Assembly: GCF_003248515.1 (NCBI RefSeq) | Contig: NZ_QFOB01000008.1 | Location: forward strand, 1-64,000 | DNA: 64,000 bases | DNA from: Sphingomonas sp. | Lineage (GTDB): Bacteria; Pseudomonadota; Alphaproteobacteria; Sphingomonadales; Sphingomonadaceae | Direction: 5' to 3' | Part shown: positions 1 to 7,312 of the stretch, in pieces | How the letters are laid out: every line of letters begins with the position of its first letter | How positions within the stretch are numbered: the stretch's first letter is position 1 | Translations under genes and position numbers: made by a program | The notes under the pieces: model-generated | What the model was told of the DNA's origin: nothing | The model's database searches: none | Seen by the model: only the letters and a program-made list of their open reading frames with translations

Positions 1-1
1 G

Positions 2-355
2 GACAGGCTGGAGGCGCAGGGGCTTTCGACGACGGTGGCGGACCTGCGCTTCGCCAAGCCGCTGGACAGCGATCTGATCCGCCGGCTGCTGGCCACGCAC
101 GAAGTGGCGATCACGGTGGAGGAGGGCGCGGTCGGTGGCCTCGGCGCGCATGTGCTGACGCTCGCTTCCGACGAGGGCCTGATCGATGCCGGCCTCAAGC
201 TGCGCACCCTGCGCCTGCCCGATACATTCCAGGACCACGACAAGCCCGACCGCCAATATGCCGAGGCCCGCCTCGACGCAGACGCCATGGTCGAAACCGT
301 CCTCACCGCTCTCCGATCCAATTCGGCCACGGTGGCCCAGGGCGCGCGCGCCTGA
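2..355 (+). CDS. dxs: 1-deoxy-D-xylulose-5-phosphate synthase, C-terminal part (partial)
   Basis: This is the last ~117 residues of DXS, the thiamine-diphosphate enzyme that joins pyruvate and glyceraldehyde-3-phosphate in the first step of the MEP isoprenoid pathway. The visible part is the C-terminal transketolase-like domain: a DLRFAKPLD segment, then VTVEEG-type VEEGAVGGLG and a terminal LRLPDTFQDHD stretch, all typical of DXS. The 5' end lies outside the window, so the ThDP site cannot be seen. The TGA stop overlaps the ATG of the next gene by one base (TGATG), suggesting co-transcription. Identity is from recognised conserved segments. Confidence 0.9.
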   Translation, partial: DRLEAQGLSTTVADLRFAKPLDSDLIRRLLATHEVAITVEEGAVGGLGAHVLTLASDEGLIDAGLKLRTLRLPDTFQDHDKPDRQYAEARLDADAMVETVLTALRSNSATVAQGARA

Positions 356-642
356 TGCAACTGGGCCGGGGGGTGAAGGACGGGCTGATCCTGCTGCTTC
401 TGTGGATCGTGGCAGTCGTGCTGATCGCCGTGGTGTTCGTGGCGACGTGGTTCTCGATCTACGTGATCGCCGAGCCTCTCTACTGGGCGGTGCAGAAGCA
501 GGTGGGCGCCGGCAGCTTCTATTTCCTCGGCCTTCTGATGATGGTGCTGTGGCCGCTGGCCCTGTTCGGTCTCGCCTTCGGCCTGCTGCGCCTCTTCGGC
601 CTGGTGGCGAGGCGCTTTCGTGGCGCGGCGCGGCGCTTCTAG
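355..642 (+). CDS. Small two-helix membrane protein, unknown function
   Basis: A 95-residue protein with two strongly hydrophobic segments (about residues 10-35 and 55-80), an aromatic loop between them and an Arg-rich C-terminus (RRFRGAARRF) that would sit in the cytoplasm by the positive-inside rule. Its ATG overlaps the dxs stop by one base, so it is probably translated by coupling to dxs. I do not recognise a family. Codon usage looks like that of its neighbours. Confidence 0.75.
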   Translation: MQLGRGVKDGLILLLLWIVAVVLIAVVFVATWFSIYVIAEPLYWAVQKQVGAGSFYFLGLLMMVLWPLALFGLAFGLLRLFGLVARRFRGAARRF

Positions 643-690
643 GCGCGCACAGAGGGCGACGATGCTGGCCGCATAGCAGCGGCGCATCGA

Positions 691-1668
691 TCAGCGGAGC
701 TTGGGCAGCCAGTCCATCGGGTTGACGGGCTTGCGGCCGTCGCGAATCTCGAAATGGAGTTGGGGTTCGCGCGCGGAGCCGGTGGCGCCGGCTTTCGCGA
801 TCGGCTGGCCCTGTTTCACGGCCTGGCCGCGCGTCACCAGCAGCGAATCGGCATGGCCATAGGCGGTGAGCCAGCCGCCGCCATGGCGGATCAGCACGAG
901 CTTGCCGAAGGCGGCGAGATCGCCGGCATAGGCGACCACCCCGTCGGCGGCGGCGCGCACCGTCTCGCCCATCTTCGCGCGGATATTGACGCCATCGTTG
1001 CGCGCGCCGGAGGGCTGGAGGCCATAGCGACGCATGATTGATCCCACGACCGGCCAGACGAACTTGCCCGAGAAGGTCTGGGCGGGCTCCGCCACCGGCA
1101 CGCTGGGCGGGACAGGCCGGGCGGCCGTCCGCACCGGCGGGGCAGGCTTCGCCCTCGGCGCGAGCGCGGGCTCGTTGCCGGTGGCGAGATCGTCGATATC
1201 GATGTGGAAGGCTTTCGCACGCTCCTCCATCGACATGTCCGCCACCTCGCGCGTGCTGGGGATCAGCAGGCGTTCGCCCGCGCGCAGCAGGAAGGGCTCC
1301 TCCAGGTGGTTGATCTCCGCGATGCGGCTCCAGTCCACGCCATAAGCGCGCGCGATCGCGATGCCGCGCTCGCCCTTGCGCACGAGATGGTAGCGGCCCG
1401 CCGGGATCTTCAGCTTCTGCCCCGGCCGCACGATGAAGGGCCTTTCGATCCCGTTCGCGCGCGCGATCGCCATGAAGGCAGCGCCCGTTTTCGTGGCGAC
1501 GCGCGAGAGCGTGTCTCCCGCCTTCACTACATAGGTCTGCGCCGCCACCTCCATCGCATCGGGCGTGGTGGGCGGCGTTTCCTCGGCGGGGGGCGAGGGC
1601 GGCGGGGCGGCGGCCGCGGGCAGCGCGAGCGTGAGGCTCAGGGCCGCCCAGGGCGCGACCGGCTTCAC
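691..1668 (-). CDS. LysM/LytM (M23) protein, NlpD-like murein hydrolase activator
   Basis: A 325-residue envelope protein: N-terminal signal segment, Pro-rich linker, two LysM peptidoglycan-binding repeats (about 46-89 and 92-137), a second linker, and a C-terminal LytM/M23 domain (about 200-325). The zinc site is degenerate. The usual HxxxD is replaced by Asn at 224 and 228 (NDGVN), and the first His of HxH by Gln303 (QLHFEIR), while H272 and H305 remain. That pattern fits NlpD/EnvC-type activators of amidases rather than active endopeptidases. The start is GTG at 1668, overlapping the surE stop (GTGA). A longer upstream reading frame lies inside surE and was rejected. Third gene of the serS-surE operon. 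Confidence 0.85.
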   Translation of the reverse strand: MKPVAPWAALSLTLALPAAAAPPPSPPAEETPPTTPDAMEVAAQTYVVKAGDTLSRVATKTGAAFMAIARANGIERPFIVRPGQKLKIPAGRYHLVRKGERGIAIARAYGVDWSRIAEINHLEEPFLLRAGERLLIPSTREVADMSMEERAKAFHIDIDDLATGNEPALAPRAKPAPPVRTAARPVPPSVPVAEPAQTFSGKFVWPVVGSIMRRYGLQPSGARNDGVNIRAKMGETVRAAADGVVAYAGDLAAFGKLVLIRHGGGWLTAYGHADSLLVTRGQAVKQGQPIAKAGATGSAREPQLHFEIRDGRKPVNPMDWLPKLR

Positions 1669-2429
1669 CCGAAGCGTGCTTCCAGCGCCGCCTTGGACGG
1701 ATCGTGGGTGAGATCCAGATGCAGCGGCGTGACCGTCACATAACCCTGCGCGGAAGCCTCCAGATCGGTGTCCGCGCCGGGCGTGCGCGGGGTGAGGCCG
1801 TGATGCATCCACCAATAGCTGTAGCCGCGCGGATCCAGGCCATGTTCCAGACGCGGCTTCGACCAGTCGCGCAGGCCCTGGCGGACGACCTTGATGCCTT
1901 TCACATCCTCCGACGGGATGGGCGGGAAATTGACGTTGATGAGCGTGCGCGGAGTCCATTCCATGCCGATCAGCCGATCCAGCACGCGCGCGCACCAGCC
2001 CTCGGCCGCCTCGAACGTGACGGCGTCGCCCATCCCCCGGCGGGGATAGATCTGACTGAGCGCGATGGCGGGGATGCCGGCGAGCGCGCCTTCCATCGCG
2101 GCCGAGACGGTGCCCGAATAGCTGACATCCTCGGCCAGATTGGCGCCGCGATTGATGCCCGAAAGAACGAGATCGGGCGGACTATCCTTCATCACCTCGC
2201 CCAGCGCCATGATGACCGCATCGGTGGGCGTGCCATGGACGGCATGGTGGCGCGCATCATAACTGCGCATCCGCAGCGGCGCGGTGAGCGTGAGCGAACG
2301 GCCCTTGCCGGACTGTTCGTCCGCAGGCGCCACGACGATGACATCGTCGGTCAGCGTCAGCGCGATCCGCTCCAGCAACGCGATGCCCTTGGCGCCGAGC
2401 CCGTCATCATTGGTGACGAGGATGCGCAT
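1665..2429 (-). CDS. surE: 5'/3'-nucleotidase SurE
   Basis: A 254-residue SurE, a metal-dependent phosphatase acting on nucleoside 5'- and 3'-monophosphates, linked to stationary-phase survival. The N-terminus carries the family's metal site (MRILVTNDDG, with the DD pair), and an SGINRG segment with the VSYSGTVSAA stretch follows. Length is typical. The ATG overlaps the serS stop by one base and the TGA overlaps the GTG of the NlpD-like gene, giving a coupled serS-surE-nlpD-like operon, an order common in alphaproteobacteria. Confidence 0.95.
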   Translation of the reverse strand: MRILVTNDDGLGAKGIALLERIALTLTDDVIVVAPADEQSGKGRSLTLTAPLRMRSYDARHHAVHGTPTDAVIMALGEVMKDSPPDLVLSGINRGANLAEDVSYSGTVSAAMEGALAGIPAIALSQIYPRRGMGDAVTFEAAEGWCARVLDRLIGMEWTPRTLINVNFPPIPSEDVKGIKVVRQGLRDWSKPRLEHGLDPRGYSYWWMHHGLTPRTPGADTDLEASAQGYVTVTPLHLDLTHDPSKAALEARFG

Positions 2430-3706
2430 CAGGCGGCCGTCAGCCGATCGAGCCCGCCCATATAGGGCCGCAATACGGCGGGCACCGTGACGGAGCCGTC
2501 CTCCTCCTGATAATTTTCGAGCACGGCGACCAGCGTGCGGCCGACCGCCAGGCCGGAGCCGTTGAGCGTGTGGACGAACTGCGTGCCCTTCTCGCCTTCG
2601 GGGCGGAAGCGCGCATCCATGCGCCGCGCCTGGAAATCGCCGCAGTTGGAGCAGGACGAAATTTCGCGATATCGCTGCTGGCCGGGCAGCCAGACCTCCA
2701 GATCGAAGGTCTTGCGCGCGGTGAAGCCCATGTCGCCCGAGCAGAGCAGCATCCGGCGATAGGGCAGCTCCAGCGCCTCCAGAATGCCCTCGGCCGCGCG
2801 CGTCATCCGCTCATGCTCGGCATCCGATTCGTCGGGATGCGCGATCACGACAAGCTCGACCTTCTCGAACTGGTGCTGGCGGATCAGGCCGCGCGTGTCG
2901 CGCCCTGCGGCGCCCGCTTCCGATCGGAAGCAGGGCGTGAGCGCGGCGAGGCGCGTGGGAAGGGCGCCCGCGGGCAGGATCTGCTCACGCACGAGATTGG
3001 TGAGGCTTACCTCGGCGGTGGGGATCAGCCAGCGGCCATCCGTGGTGCGGAACAGATCCTCGGCGAATTTGGGCAGCTGGCCCGTGCCGAACACCGCCTC
3101 GTCGCGCACCAGAAGGGGCGGCGCGGTCTCGACATAACCGTTCGTGCCGCTCTGCGTATCGAGCATATAGTGGCCGAGCGCGCGATGCAGCCGGGCCATC
3201 GCCCCGCGCAGCACGGTGAAGCGCGCGCCGGAAATGGCGGCGCCGGCCTCGAAATCCAGGCCGAGCGGCGGCCCCAGATCAGCATGATCCTTCGGCGCGA
3301 AGCCGAATTCGCGCGGGTTGCCCCAGCGCGACTGCTCGACATTGCCGTCCTCATCCTCACCCGCCGGCACATCGGCCACGGGGATGTTGGGAAGCGCGGC
3401 CAGCGCCGCATCCAGCTCGGACTGGGCATGGCCGCTCTCATGATCGAGGGCTGCGGTGCGATCCTTGATCGCGGCCACCTCCGCCATCAGCGCGGCGGCC
3501 GTCTCCTCGTCCTTCCGCGCCTTGGCGGCGCCGATCGCCTTCGAAGCCTCGTTCCGGCGGGCCTGGAGAGTCTGGACCTCGGTGAGCAAGGCGCGGCGGC
3601 GCTCGTCGAGCTGGAGCAGGCCGGCTGCCGCGGGGCCGAGCCCCCGGCGCGCGAGGCCCTGATCGAAGGCCGCCGGATCGTCGCGGATGACGCGTATGTC
3701 GTGCAT
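2429..3706 (-). CDS. serS: Seryl-tRNA synthetase
   Basis: A 425-residue class II synthetase that charges tRNA-Ser and tRNA-Sec-type acceptors. The N-terminal ~110 residues form the tRNA-binding coiled coil (charged, Ala/Glu/Arg-rich). The catalytic core shows class II motif 2 (PCFRSEAGAAGRDTRGLIRQHQF) and motif 3 (NGSGLAVGRTLVAVLENYQ). I chose ATG 3706 (MHDIRVIRDDP) because it matches the conserved start of SerRS. An in-frame start 51 bp upstream would add a non-conserved leader. First gene of the minus-strand operon with surE. Confidence 0.96.
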   Translation of the reverse strand: MHDIRVIRDDPAAFDQGLARRGLGPAAAGLLQLDERRRALLTEVQTLQARRNEASKAIGAAKARKDEETAAALMAEVAAIKDRTAALDHESGHAQSELDAALAALPNIPVADVPAGEDEDGNVEQSRWGNPREFGFAPKDHADLGPPLGLDFEAGAAISGARFTVLRGAMARLHRALGHYMLDTQSGTNGYVETAPPLLVRDEAVFGTGQLPKFAEDLFRTTDGRWLIPTAEVSLTNLVREQILPAGALPTRLAALTPCFRSEAGAAGRDTRGLIRQHQFEKVELVVIAHPDESDAEHERMTRAAEGILEALELPYRRMLLCSGDMGFTARKTFDLEVWLPGQQRYREISSCSNCGDFQARRMDARFRPEGEKGTQFVHTLNGSGLAVGRTLVAVLENYQEEDGSVTVPAVLRPYMGGLDRLTAA

Positions 3707-3930
3707 GGCCGGGCTATGGCCGGGCCATGGAAGGCACGCAACCCTTGCGAGTGCCAAGCGGACCGGATTGCGAACCGGAAAGGCGCGGGGACTGTACGGA
3801 GAGTCTCGCCCGCCAGCTCCCCATGCTCATCCTGTCGAACAGTCTGCCAGAGATCCTGTTCAAGCATTGTCGATCAAAATTCGAGACGCGATGATCTTTC
3901 GAATTTCCCGACGATCTTGCGGGGCGCATC

Positions 3931-3949
3931 CCCTGGATTATCCGGGGGA
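3931..3949. other. Short inverted repeat (8-bp stem, TTA loop)
   Basis: CCCCTGGA and TCCGGGGG pair with one G-T wobble around a three-base loop. There is no T-run on either side, so it is unlikely to be an intrinsic terminator. It could be a protein-binding site between the divergent genes, but that is inference only. Confidence 0.35.
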
Positions 3950-4041
3950 ATGGAATCAACGATGGTAGTTGAGATATTTCTCCATTGTGAACAGGGGCAG
4001 TCATCGCCCTGATGCCACGGGTCGTCGCATTCCGACTCTCG

Positions 4042-4067
4042 GGAACCTGTAGTGGACATTATCTGTT
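4042..4067 (+). promoter_or_regulatory. Candidate EcfG (general stress sigma factor) promoter
   Basis: GGAAC at 4042-4046 is followed after 18 bases by GTT at 4065-4067. The alphaproteobacterial EcfG consensus is GGAAC, then 16-17 bases, then (C)GTT, so this fits except for a T in place of C before GTT. It lies 30 bp upstream of the start codon of the next gene. I saw no equally good match in other intergenic regions of the window. Confidence 0.5.
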
Positions 4068-4096
4068 TCATTGACGAAATCATCAGGAGAATAGCC

Positions 4097-4666
4097 ATGT
4101 CCCGTATGTTTGTTTTGATGACTGGCGTCGCGCTGATTGCCACGCCGGCTCTGGCGCAGACCGCTCCGGAGGCGGCCGGCGCCGCCACGGCCGCACCAGC
4201 ACCGGCCGCAGCTCCCGGTGCGGGCGTCGTCGCCGGCGCGAAGGTGGTCGATACGGCGGGCGCCGATGTCGGTACGATCGAATCGATCGCCAACGGCAAC
4301 GCCGTCCTTTCGACCGGCGTAGCCAAGGTTTCCGTGCCGGTCTCGTCCTTCGCCAAGGGGCCGAACGCCCTCGTTTTCGGCATGACGAAGGCCGATATCG
4401 AATCGAAGGTGGCGCAGGCGAGCAGCGCGCCCGTGGAGATCACGGTCGGCGCGCTCGTGAGCGATCCTTCGGGCGCCAAGGTCGGCACCGTGAAGGAAGT
4501 GGGGGCCGATGGCATTACCGTGGCCTCCGATACGGCCATGGCCAAGTTGCCCAAGGCCTCGTTCGCCAAGGGTGAGGGCGGCCTCGTCATCGCGATGAGC
4601 CCGGCGCAGTTCGATGCGGCGGCCAAGGCGGCCGGCGGCGCCAAGCCCACCGACAGCGCTTCCTGA
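4097..4666 (+). CDS. Secreted protein with two PRC-barrel-like repeats
   Basis: A 189-residue exported protein: signal peptide (MSRMFVLMTGVALIATPALA, cleavage after Ala20), an Ala/Pro-rich linker to about residue 42, then two related ~60-residue modules (about 44-104 and 114-173). Both modules contain a VGTI/VGTV-x-E turn and end in SFAKG followed by a hydrophobic strand. They look like small PRC-barrel-type beta domains, but I cannot assign a function. The start ATG at 4097 has a good Shine-Dalgarno (CAGGAGA). A possible EcfG promoter upstream suggests stress-induced expression. A strong hairpin follows the gene. Confidence 0.75.
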   Translation: MSRMFVLMTGVALIATPALAQTAPEAAGAATAAPAPAAAPGAGVVAGAKVVDTAGADVGTIESIANGNAVLSTGVAKVSVPVSSFAKGPNALVFGMTKADIESKVAQASSAPVEITVGALVSDPSGAKVGTVKEVGADGITVASDTAMAKLPKASFAKGEGGLVIAMSPAQFDAAAKAAGGAKPTDSAS

Positions 4667-4693
4667 TCGGGAGCGCGCACGGCCGGAAATGCA

Positions 4694-4721
4694 GGGGCGC
4701 CGCGGGAGACCGCGGCGCCCC
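4694..4721 (+). terminator. Strong hairpin downstream of the PRC-like gene
   Basis: A perfect 12-bp GC stem (GGGGCGCCGCGG at 4694-4705, complement at 4710-4721) closed by a GAGA tetraloop. The following bases are only modestly T-rich (GTTGATT), so termination may be partial. Confidence 0.65.
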
Positions 4722-4736
4722 GTTGATTCAGGCAGC

Positions 4737-4765
4737 TTGTCGGCATGCCGCCCGGTGTCTATAGG
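4737..4765 (+). promoter_or_regulatory. Predicted housekeeping promoter of dksA
   Basis: TTGTCG (4737-4742) and TATAGG (4760-4765) are separated by exactly 17 bp, about 60 bp upstream of the dksA start. The same TATAGG -10 element occurs in the predicted promoters at 5850-5878 and 43238-43267. Confidence 0.55.
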
Positions 4766-4826
4766 CCCGGCACGGGACGGGGGACGGGCCGGATTTTCGT
4801 CCTGCCCGTCGGGTTGGAAGAGCGGC

Positions 4827-5285
4827 ATGGCGAGTGTGGCGGACGACGTAGACGGCCGGGGCTCCGGCAGAGAGATCAATCTACCGCGAGATTATCGGCC
4901 CTCGCCTGACGAGCCTTTCATGAATGAGCTCCAGCAGGCCTATTTCCGCGGCAAGCTGCTCGACTGGAAGGACGCGATCCTGCGCGAATCGCGCGAGACG
5001 CTGAACCAGCTTCAGATCGAGCCGCTGCGCGAGCCGGACGTGACCGATCGCGCCTCGAGCGAGACCGACTGGTCGATCGAGCTGCGCACACGCGATCGCC
5101 AGCGCAAGCTGATCTCCAAGATCGATGCCGCGCTGCGCCGCATCGACGAGGGCGAATATGGCTATTGCGAGGTGACCGGCGAGCCGATCTCGCTCGCGCG
5201 CCTTGAGGCGCGCCCCGTGGCGACCATGACGGTCGAGGCGCAGGAGCGCCACGAGCGGCAGGAAAAGGTTTCGCGCGACGACTGA
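4827..5285 (+). CDS. dksA: RNA polymerase-binding transcription factor DksA
   Basis: A 152-residue DksA/TraR family protein that binds the RNAP secondary channel and, with ppGpp, adjusts rRNA and amino-acid promoters. It shows the coiled-coil region (about 35-105, with acidic tip residues and the WSIELRTRDRQRKLISKID helix) and the C-terminal globular part with GEYGYCEVTGEPISLARLEARP. Only one cysteine of the four in the classical zinc finger is kept (CxxT, and no later pair), as I recall for other alphaproteobacterial DksA proteins. ATG 4827 was chosen because upstream in-frame starts would run through the preceding hairpin and promoter. Confidence 0.9.
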   Translation: MASVADDVDGRGSGREINLPRDYRPSPDEPFMNELQQAYFRGKLLDWKDAILRESRETLNQLQIEPLREPDVTDRASSETDWSIELRTRDRQRKLISKIDAALRRIDEGEYGYCEVTGEPISLARLEARPVATMTVEAQERHERQEKVSRDD

Positions 5286-5377
5286 CCGCCGGCCGCCGAA
5301 ATTATGGCAGCCTCGTTAACCGGATTTCAGTCACCTTGCGCTAACCCTGCCGTGCAGTGGATTCATCGAGGCAGAGT

Positions 5378-5761
5378 GTGGACGCGCCAGTGAGCGGCAT
5401 GGACGTGAGCGAGGAAGAGCGATTTGCGCATCTTCGCGCCGCGCCGCGCGATAGCATGTTCCTGCTCGCCATGATTCGTCGCCCGGGCGGCGCGGACATT
5501 CCGGTCAAGGTGCGCAATCTTTCGAGCGGCGGGATGATGGCGGAATGCGCGACCAGCTTCTCGCGTGACGAGGCGGTCGAGGCTGATCTGCGTGGGATCG
5601 GCGCGGTTTCCGGCCGGATCGCGTGGACGGCGGGCGGCAAGGTGGGCATCGCCTTCGATCGCGAGATCGATCCCAAGCTCGCGCGCAAGCCCGTCACGGG
5701 CAATCCCCAGCCGCAACTGGTGAAGGCTTCCAAATCGATGTGGCGCCCGGGCCTGCGCTGA
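5378..5761 (+). CDS. PilZ domain protein
   Basis: A single-domain PilZ protein, a class that binds cyclic di-GMP. Both signature elements are present: RxxxR (RAAPR) and, about 27 residues on, NxSxxG (NLSSGG), so ligand binding is likely. The beta-barrel portion continues to FDREIDPKLARKP. The start is uncertain. GTG 5378 has GAGG upstream at good spacing; GTG 5357 and ATG 5399 (MDVSEEERF) are alternatives. It stands alone between dksA and argD, so its effector target cannot be inferred. Confidence 0.85.
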   Translation: MDAPVSGMDVSEEERFAHLRAAPRDSMFLLAMIRRPGGADIPVKVRNLSSGGMMAECATSFSRDEAVEADLRGIGAVSGRIAWTAGGKVGIAFDREIDPKLARKPVTGNPQPQLVKASKSMWRPGLR

Positions 5762-5849
5762 GCCGATCCTCTTGGGGGAGGTTGCGTCCGGCGGGAGTTT
5801 CAGCGCGGTGCCCGCGAGGCCCGTGGGGGCGCCCTTTTCCTCTAACCGA

Positions 5850-5878
5850 TTGCGCCTGTCGCTTGCGCTCTCTATAGG
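5850..5878 (+). promoter_or_regulatory. Predicted promoter upstream of argD
   Basis: TTGCGC (5850-5855), a 17-bp spacer and TATAGG (5873-5878). The expected transcription start is about 5885, only a few bases ahead of the intrinsic terminator at 5889, which makes an attenuation arrangement possible. Confidence 0.55.
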
Positions 5879-5888
5879 CGCGCGCTCC

Positions 5889-5911
5889 GGCGGCCCGATG
5901 GGCCGCCTTTT
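5889..5911 (+). terminator. Intrinsic terminator or attenuator between the PilZ gene and argD
   Basis: GGCGGCCC (5889-5896), loop GAT, GGGCCGCC (5900-5907) and TTTT (5908-5911): a textbook rho-independent terminator. It ends the PilZ transcript. Because a promoter sits directly before it, it could also attenuate argD. CTCCGG (5885-5890) can pair with CCGGAG (5919-5924), competing with the base of this stem. Confidence 0.8.
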
Positions 5912-5973
5912 GTCGTTTCCGGAGCCCGGTTCGCGTTTCTGTCCCAATTTCCGTCATAGTGAGGAGCACGTCG

Positions 5974-7170
5974 ATGACTATCACGCCGCTGATGCCCGTT
6001 TACCCGCGGTGTGGCGTGCGTCCGGTTCGCGGCGAGGGGGCCTATCTCTATGGCGAGCGCGGCGAAGCCTATCTCGACATGGCGGCGGGCATCGCCGTCA
6101 ATATCCTGGGCCACAGCCATCCGGCGGTGGTGAAGGCGATCGCCGATCAGGCGGCGACGCTGATGCACATCTCCAACCTCTACGGCATGCCGCTGGGCGA
6201 GAAATTCGCCGAGGCTTTGCTCGCCAAGACCTTCGCCGACACCCTCTTCTTCACCAATTCGGGCACCGAGGCGGTGGAATGCGCGATCAAGACGGCGCGC
6301 CGCTATCATTATGCCGACGGTCATCCCGAGCGGCACCGGATCATCACCTTCTCCAACGCCTTCCACGGGCGGACGATGGGGGCGATCTCCGCCACCGACC
6401 AGCCGAAGATGCGCGACGGCTTCGAGCCGCTGGTGCCGGGCTTCACCGTGCTGCCTTTCAACGATCTGGAAGCGGCGAAGGCGGCGATCGGCCCCGATGC
6501 GGCCGGCTTCATGCTGGAAACGGTGCAGGGTGAAGGCGGCATCCTGGCGGCCACGCCGGAATTCCTGAAGGGCCTGCGCCAGCTGTGCGACGAGCATGGC
6601 CTGCTGCTGATCCTCGACGAGGTGCAGTGCGGCTATGGGCGCACGGGCGCCTTCTTCGCCTATGAGCATTACGGGATCGAGCCGGACATCATGGCGGTGG
6701 CCAAGGGGATCGGCGCGGGCTTCCCGCTCGGCGCCTGTCTCGCCACCGAAAAGGCGGCCAGGGGCATGGTGATCGGCACGCACGGATCCACCTATGGCGG
6801 CAATCCGCTGGCGATGGCGGTGGGGCAGGCGGTGCTGGATATCGTCGGCACCGACGAATTCCTCGCCAATGTGCGCGCCGTGGGCGATCGGATGCGCGGC
6901 GCGCTGGAGCAGCTGATCCCGAATCACGATCACCTTTTCCAGGAAGTGCGCGGGATCGGGCTGATGCTGGGCATCAAGCTGAAGCCCGGTGCGGAGGCGC
7001 GCGCCTTCGTGGGCCATCTGCGCGACAATCACGGGCTGCTGACGGTTGCGGGCGGCGACAATGTCGTGCGCATCCTGCCGCCGCTCAACATCAACGACAG
7101 CCACATCGCCGAATGTGTCGAGAAGCTTTCCGCCGGTGCGCGGAGCTTTCCGGTGCCGGAGGCGGCGTAA
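5974..7170 (+). CDS. argD: Acetylornithine/succinyldiaminopimelate aminotransferase
   Basis: A 398-residue class III PLP-dependent aminotransferase converting N-acetylglutamate semialdehyde to N-acetylornithine, with possible DapC activity in lysine synthesis. Visible features are the FFTNSGTEAVECAIK segment, the ILDEVQCGYGRTG motif with the PLP-contacting Asp, and the catalytic Lys in VAKGIGAG. Start ATG 5974 has GAGGAG seven bases upstream. It is followed by argF after a repeat-containing 138-bp spacer, forming an arginine cluster with argF. Confidence 0.93.
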   Translation: MTITPLMPVYPRCGVRPVRGEGAYLYGERGEAYLDMAAGIAVNILGHSHPAVVKAIADQAATLMHISNLYGMPLGEKFAEALLAKTFADTLFFTNSGTEAVECAIKTARRYHYADGHPERHRIITFSNAFHGRTMGAISATDQPKMRDGFEPLVPGFTVLPFNDLEAAKAAIGPDAAGFMLETVQGEGGILAATPEFLKGLRQLCDEHGLLLILDEVQCGYGRTGAFFAYEHYGIEPDIMAVAKGIGAGFPLGACLATEKAARGMVIGTHGSTYGGNPLAMAVGQAVLDIVGTDEFLANVRAVGDRMRGALEQLIPNHDHLFQEVRGIGLMLGIKLKPGAEARAFVGHLRDNHGLLTVAGGDNVVRILPPLNINDSHIAECVEKLSAGARSFPVPEAA

Positions 7171-7204
7171 CGCTCACCATTCCCCACCCGCCCGGTTCGA
7201 GCAG

Positions 7205-7283
7205 CTTCGAGCGAAATCGAGAAGCGTCCGTCGAGAAAGATTCTCGGCCTCGGTTTTCGGCAGGCTCGAAGCTTCGCTCGAAG
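7205..7283. repeat. REP-like inverted repeat upstream of argF
   Basis: CTTCGAGCGAA (7205-7215) is repeated in inverted form as TTCGCTCGAAG (7273-7283), with a second inner hairpin CGAGAA-aga-TTCTCG between them. The motif resembles the TTCGAGCGAAGTCGAG-type intergenic repeats that I recall from sphingomonads. It fills most of the argD-argF gap. Confidence 0.55.
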
Positions 7284-7300
7284 CGAACGGAGAGAGAGAG

Positions 7301-7312
7301 ATGCCAAGATGA
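7301..7312 (+). other. Possible three-codon upstream ORF at argF (Met-Pro-Arg-stop)
   Basis: ATG CCA AGA TGA begins just after a strong purine-rich Shine-Dalgarno (GGAGAGAGAG), and its stop overlaps the argF ATG (ATGA). It contains AGA, an arginine codon likely to be rare at this GC content. A role in coupling or arginine sensing is speculation. Confidence 0.3.

Larger units (their letters stand above)
3707..4096. other. 390-bp intergenic region between divergent serS and the secreted PRC-like protein
   Basis: No gene was found on either strand. The region is less GC-rich than its surroundings. It contains an 8-bp stem hairpin (3931-3949) and, near the right end, a candidate EcfG-type promoter (4042-4067). 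Promoters for serS must lie in the left part, but no convincing -35/-10 pair was seen. Confidence 0.6.

Noticed and set aside
3740..3870. Possible tRNA or RNA gene upstream of serS
   Set aside because: No cloverleaf with a TTCGAAT-type T-loop and matching acceptor stem could be built.
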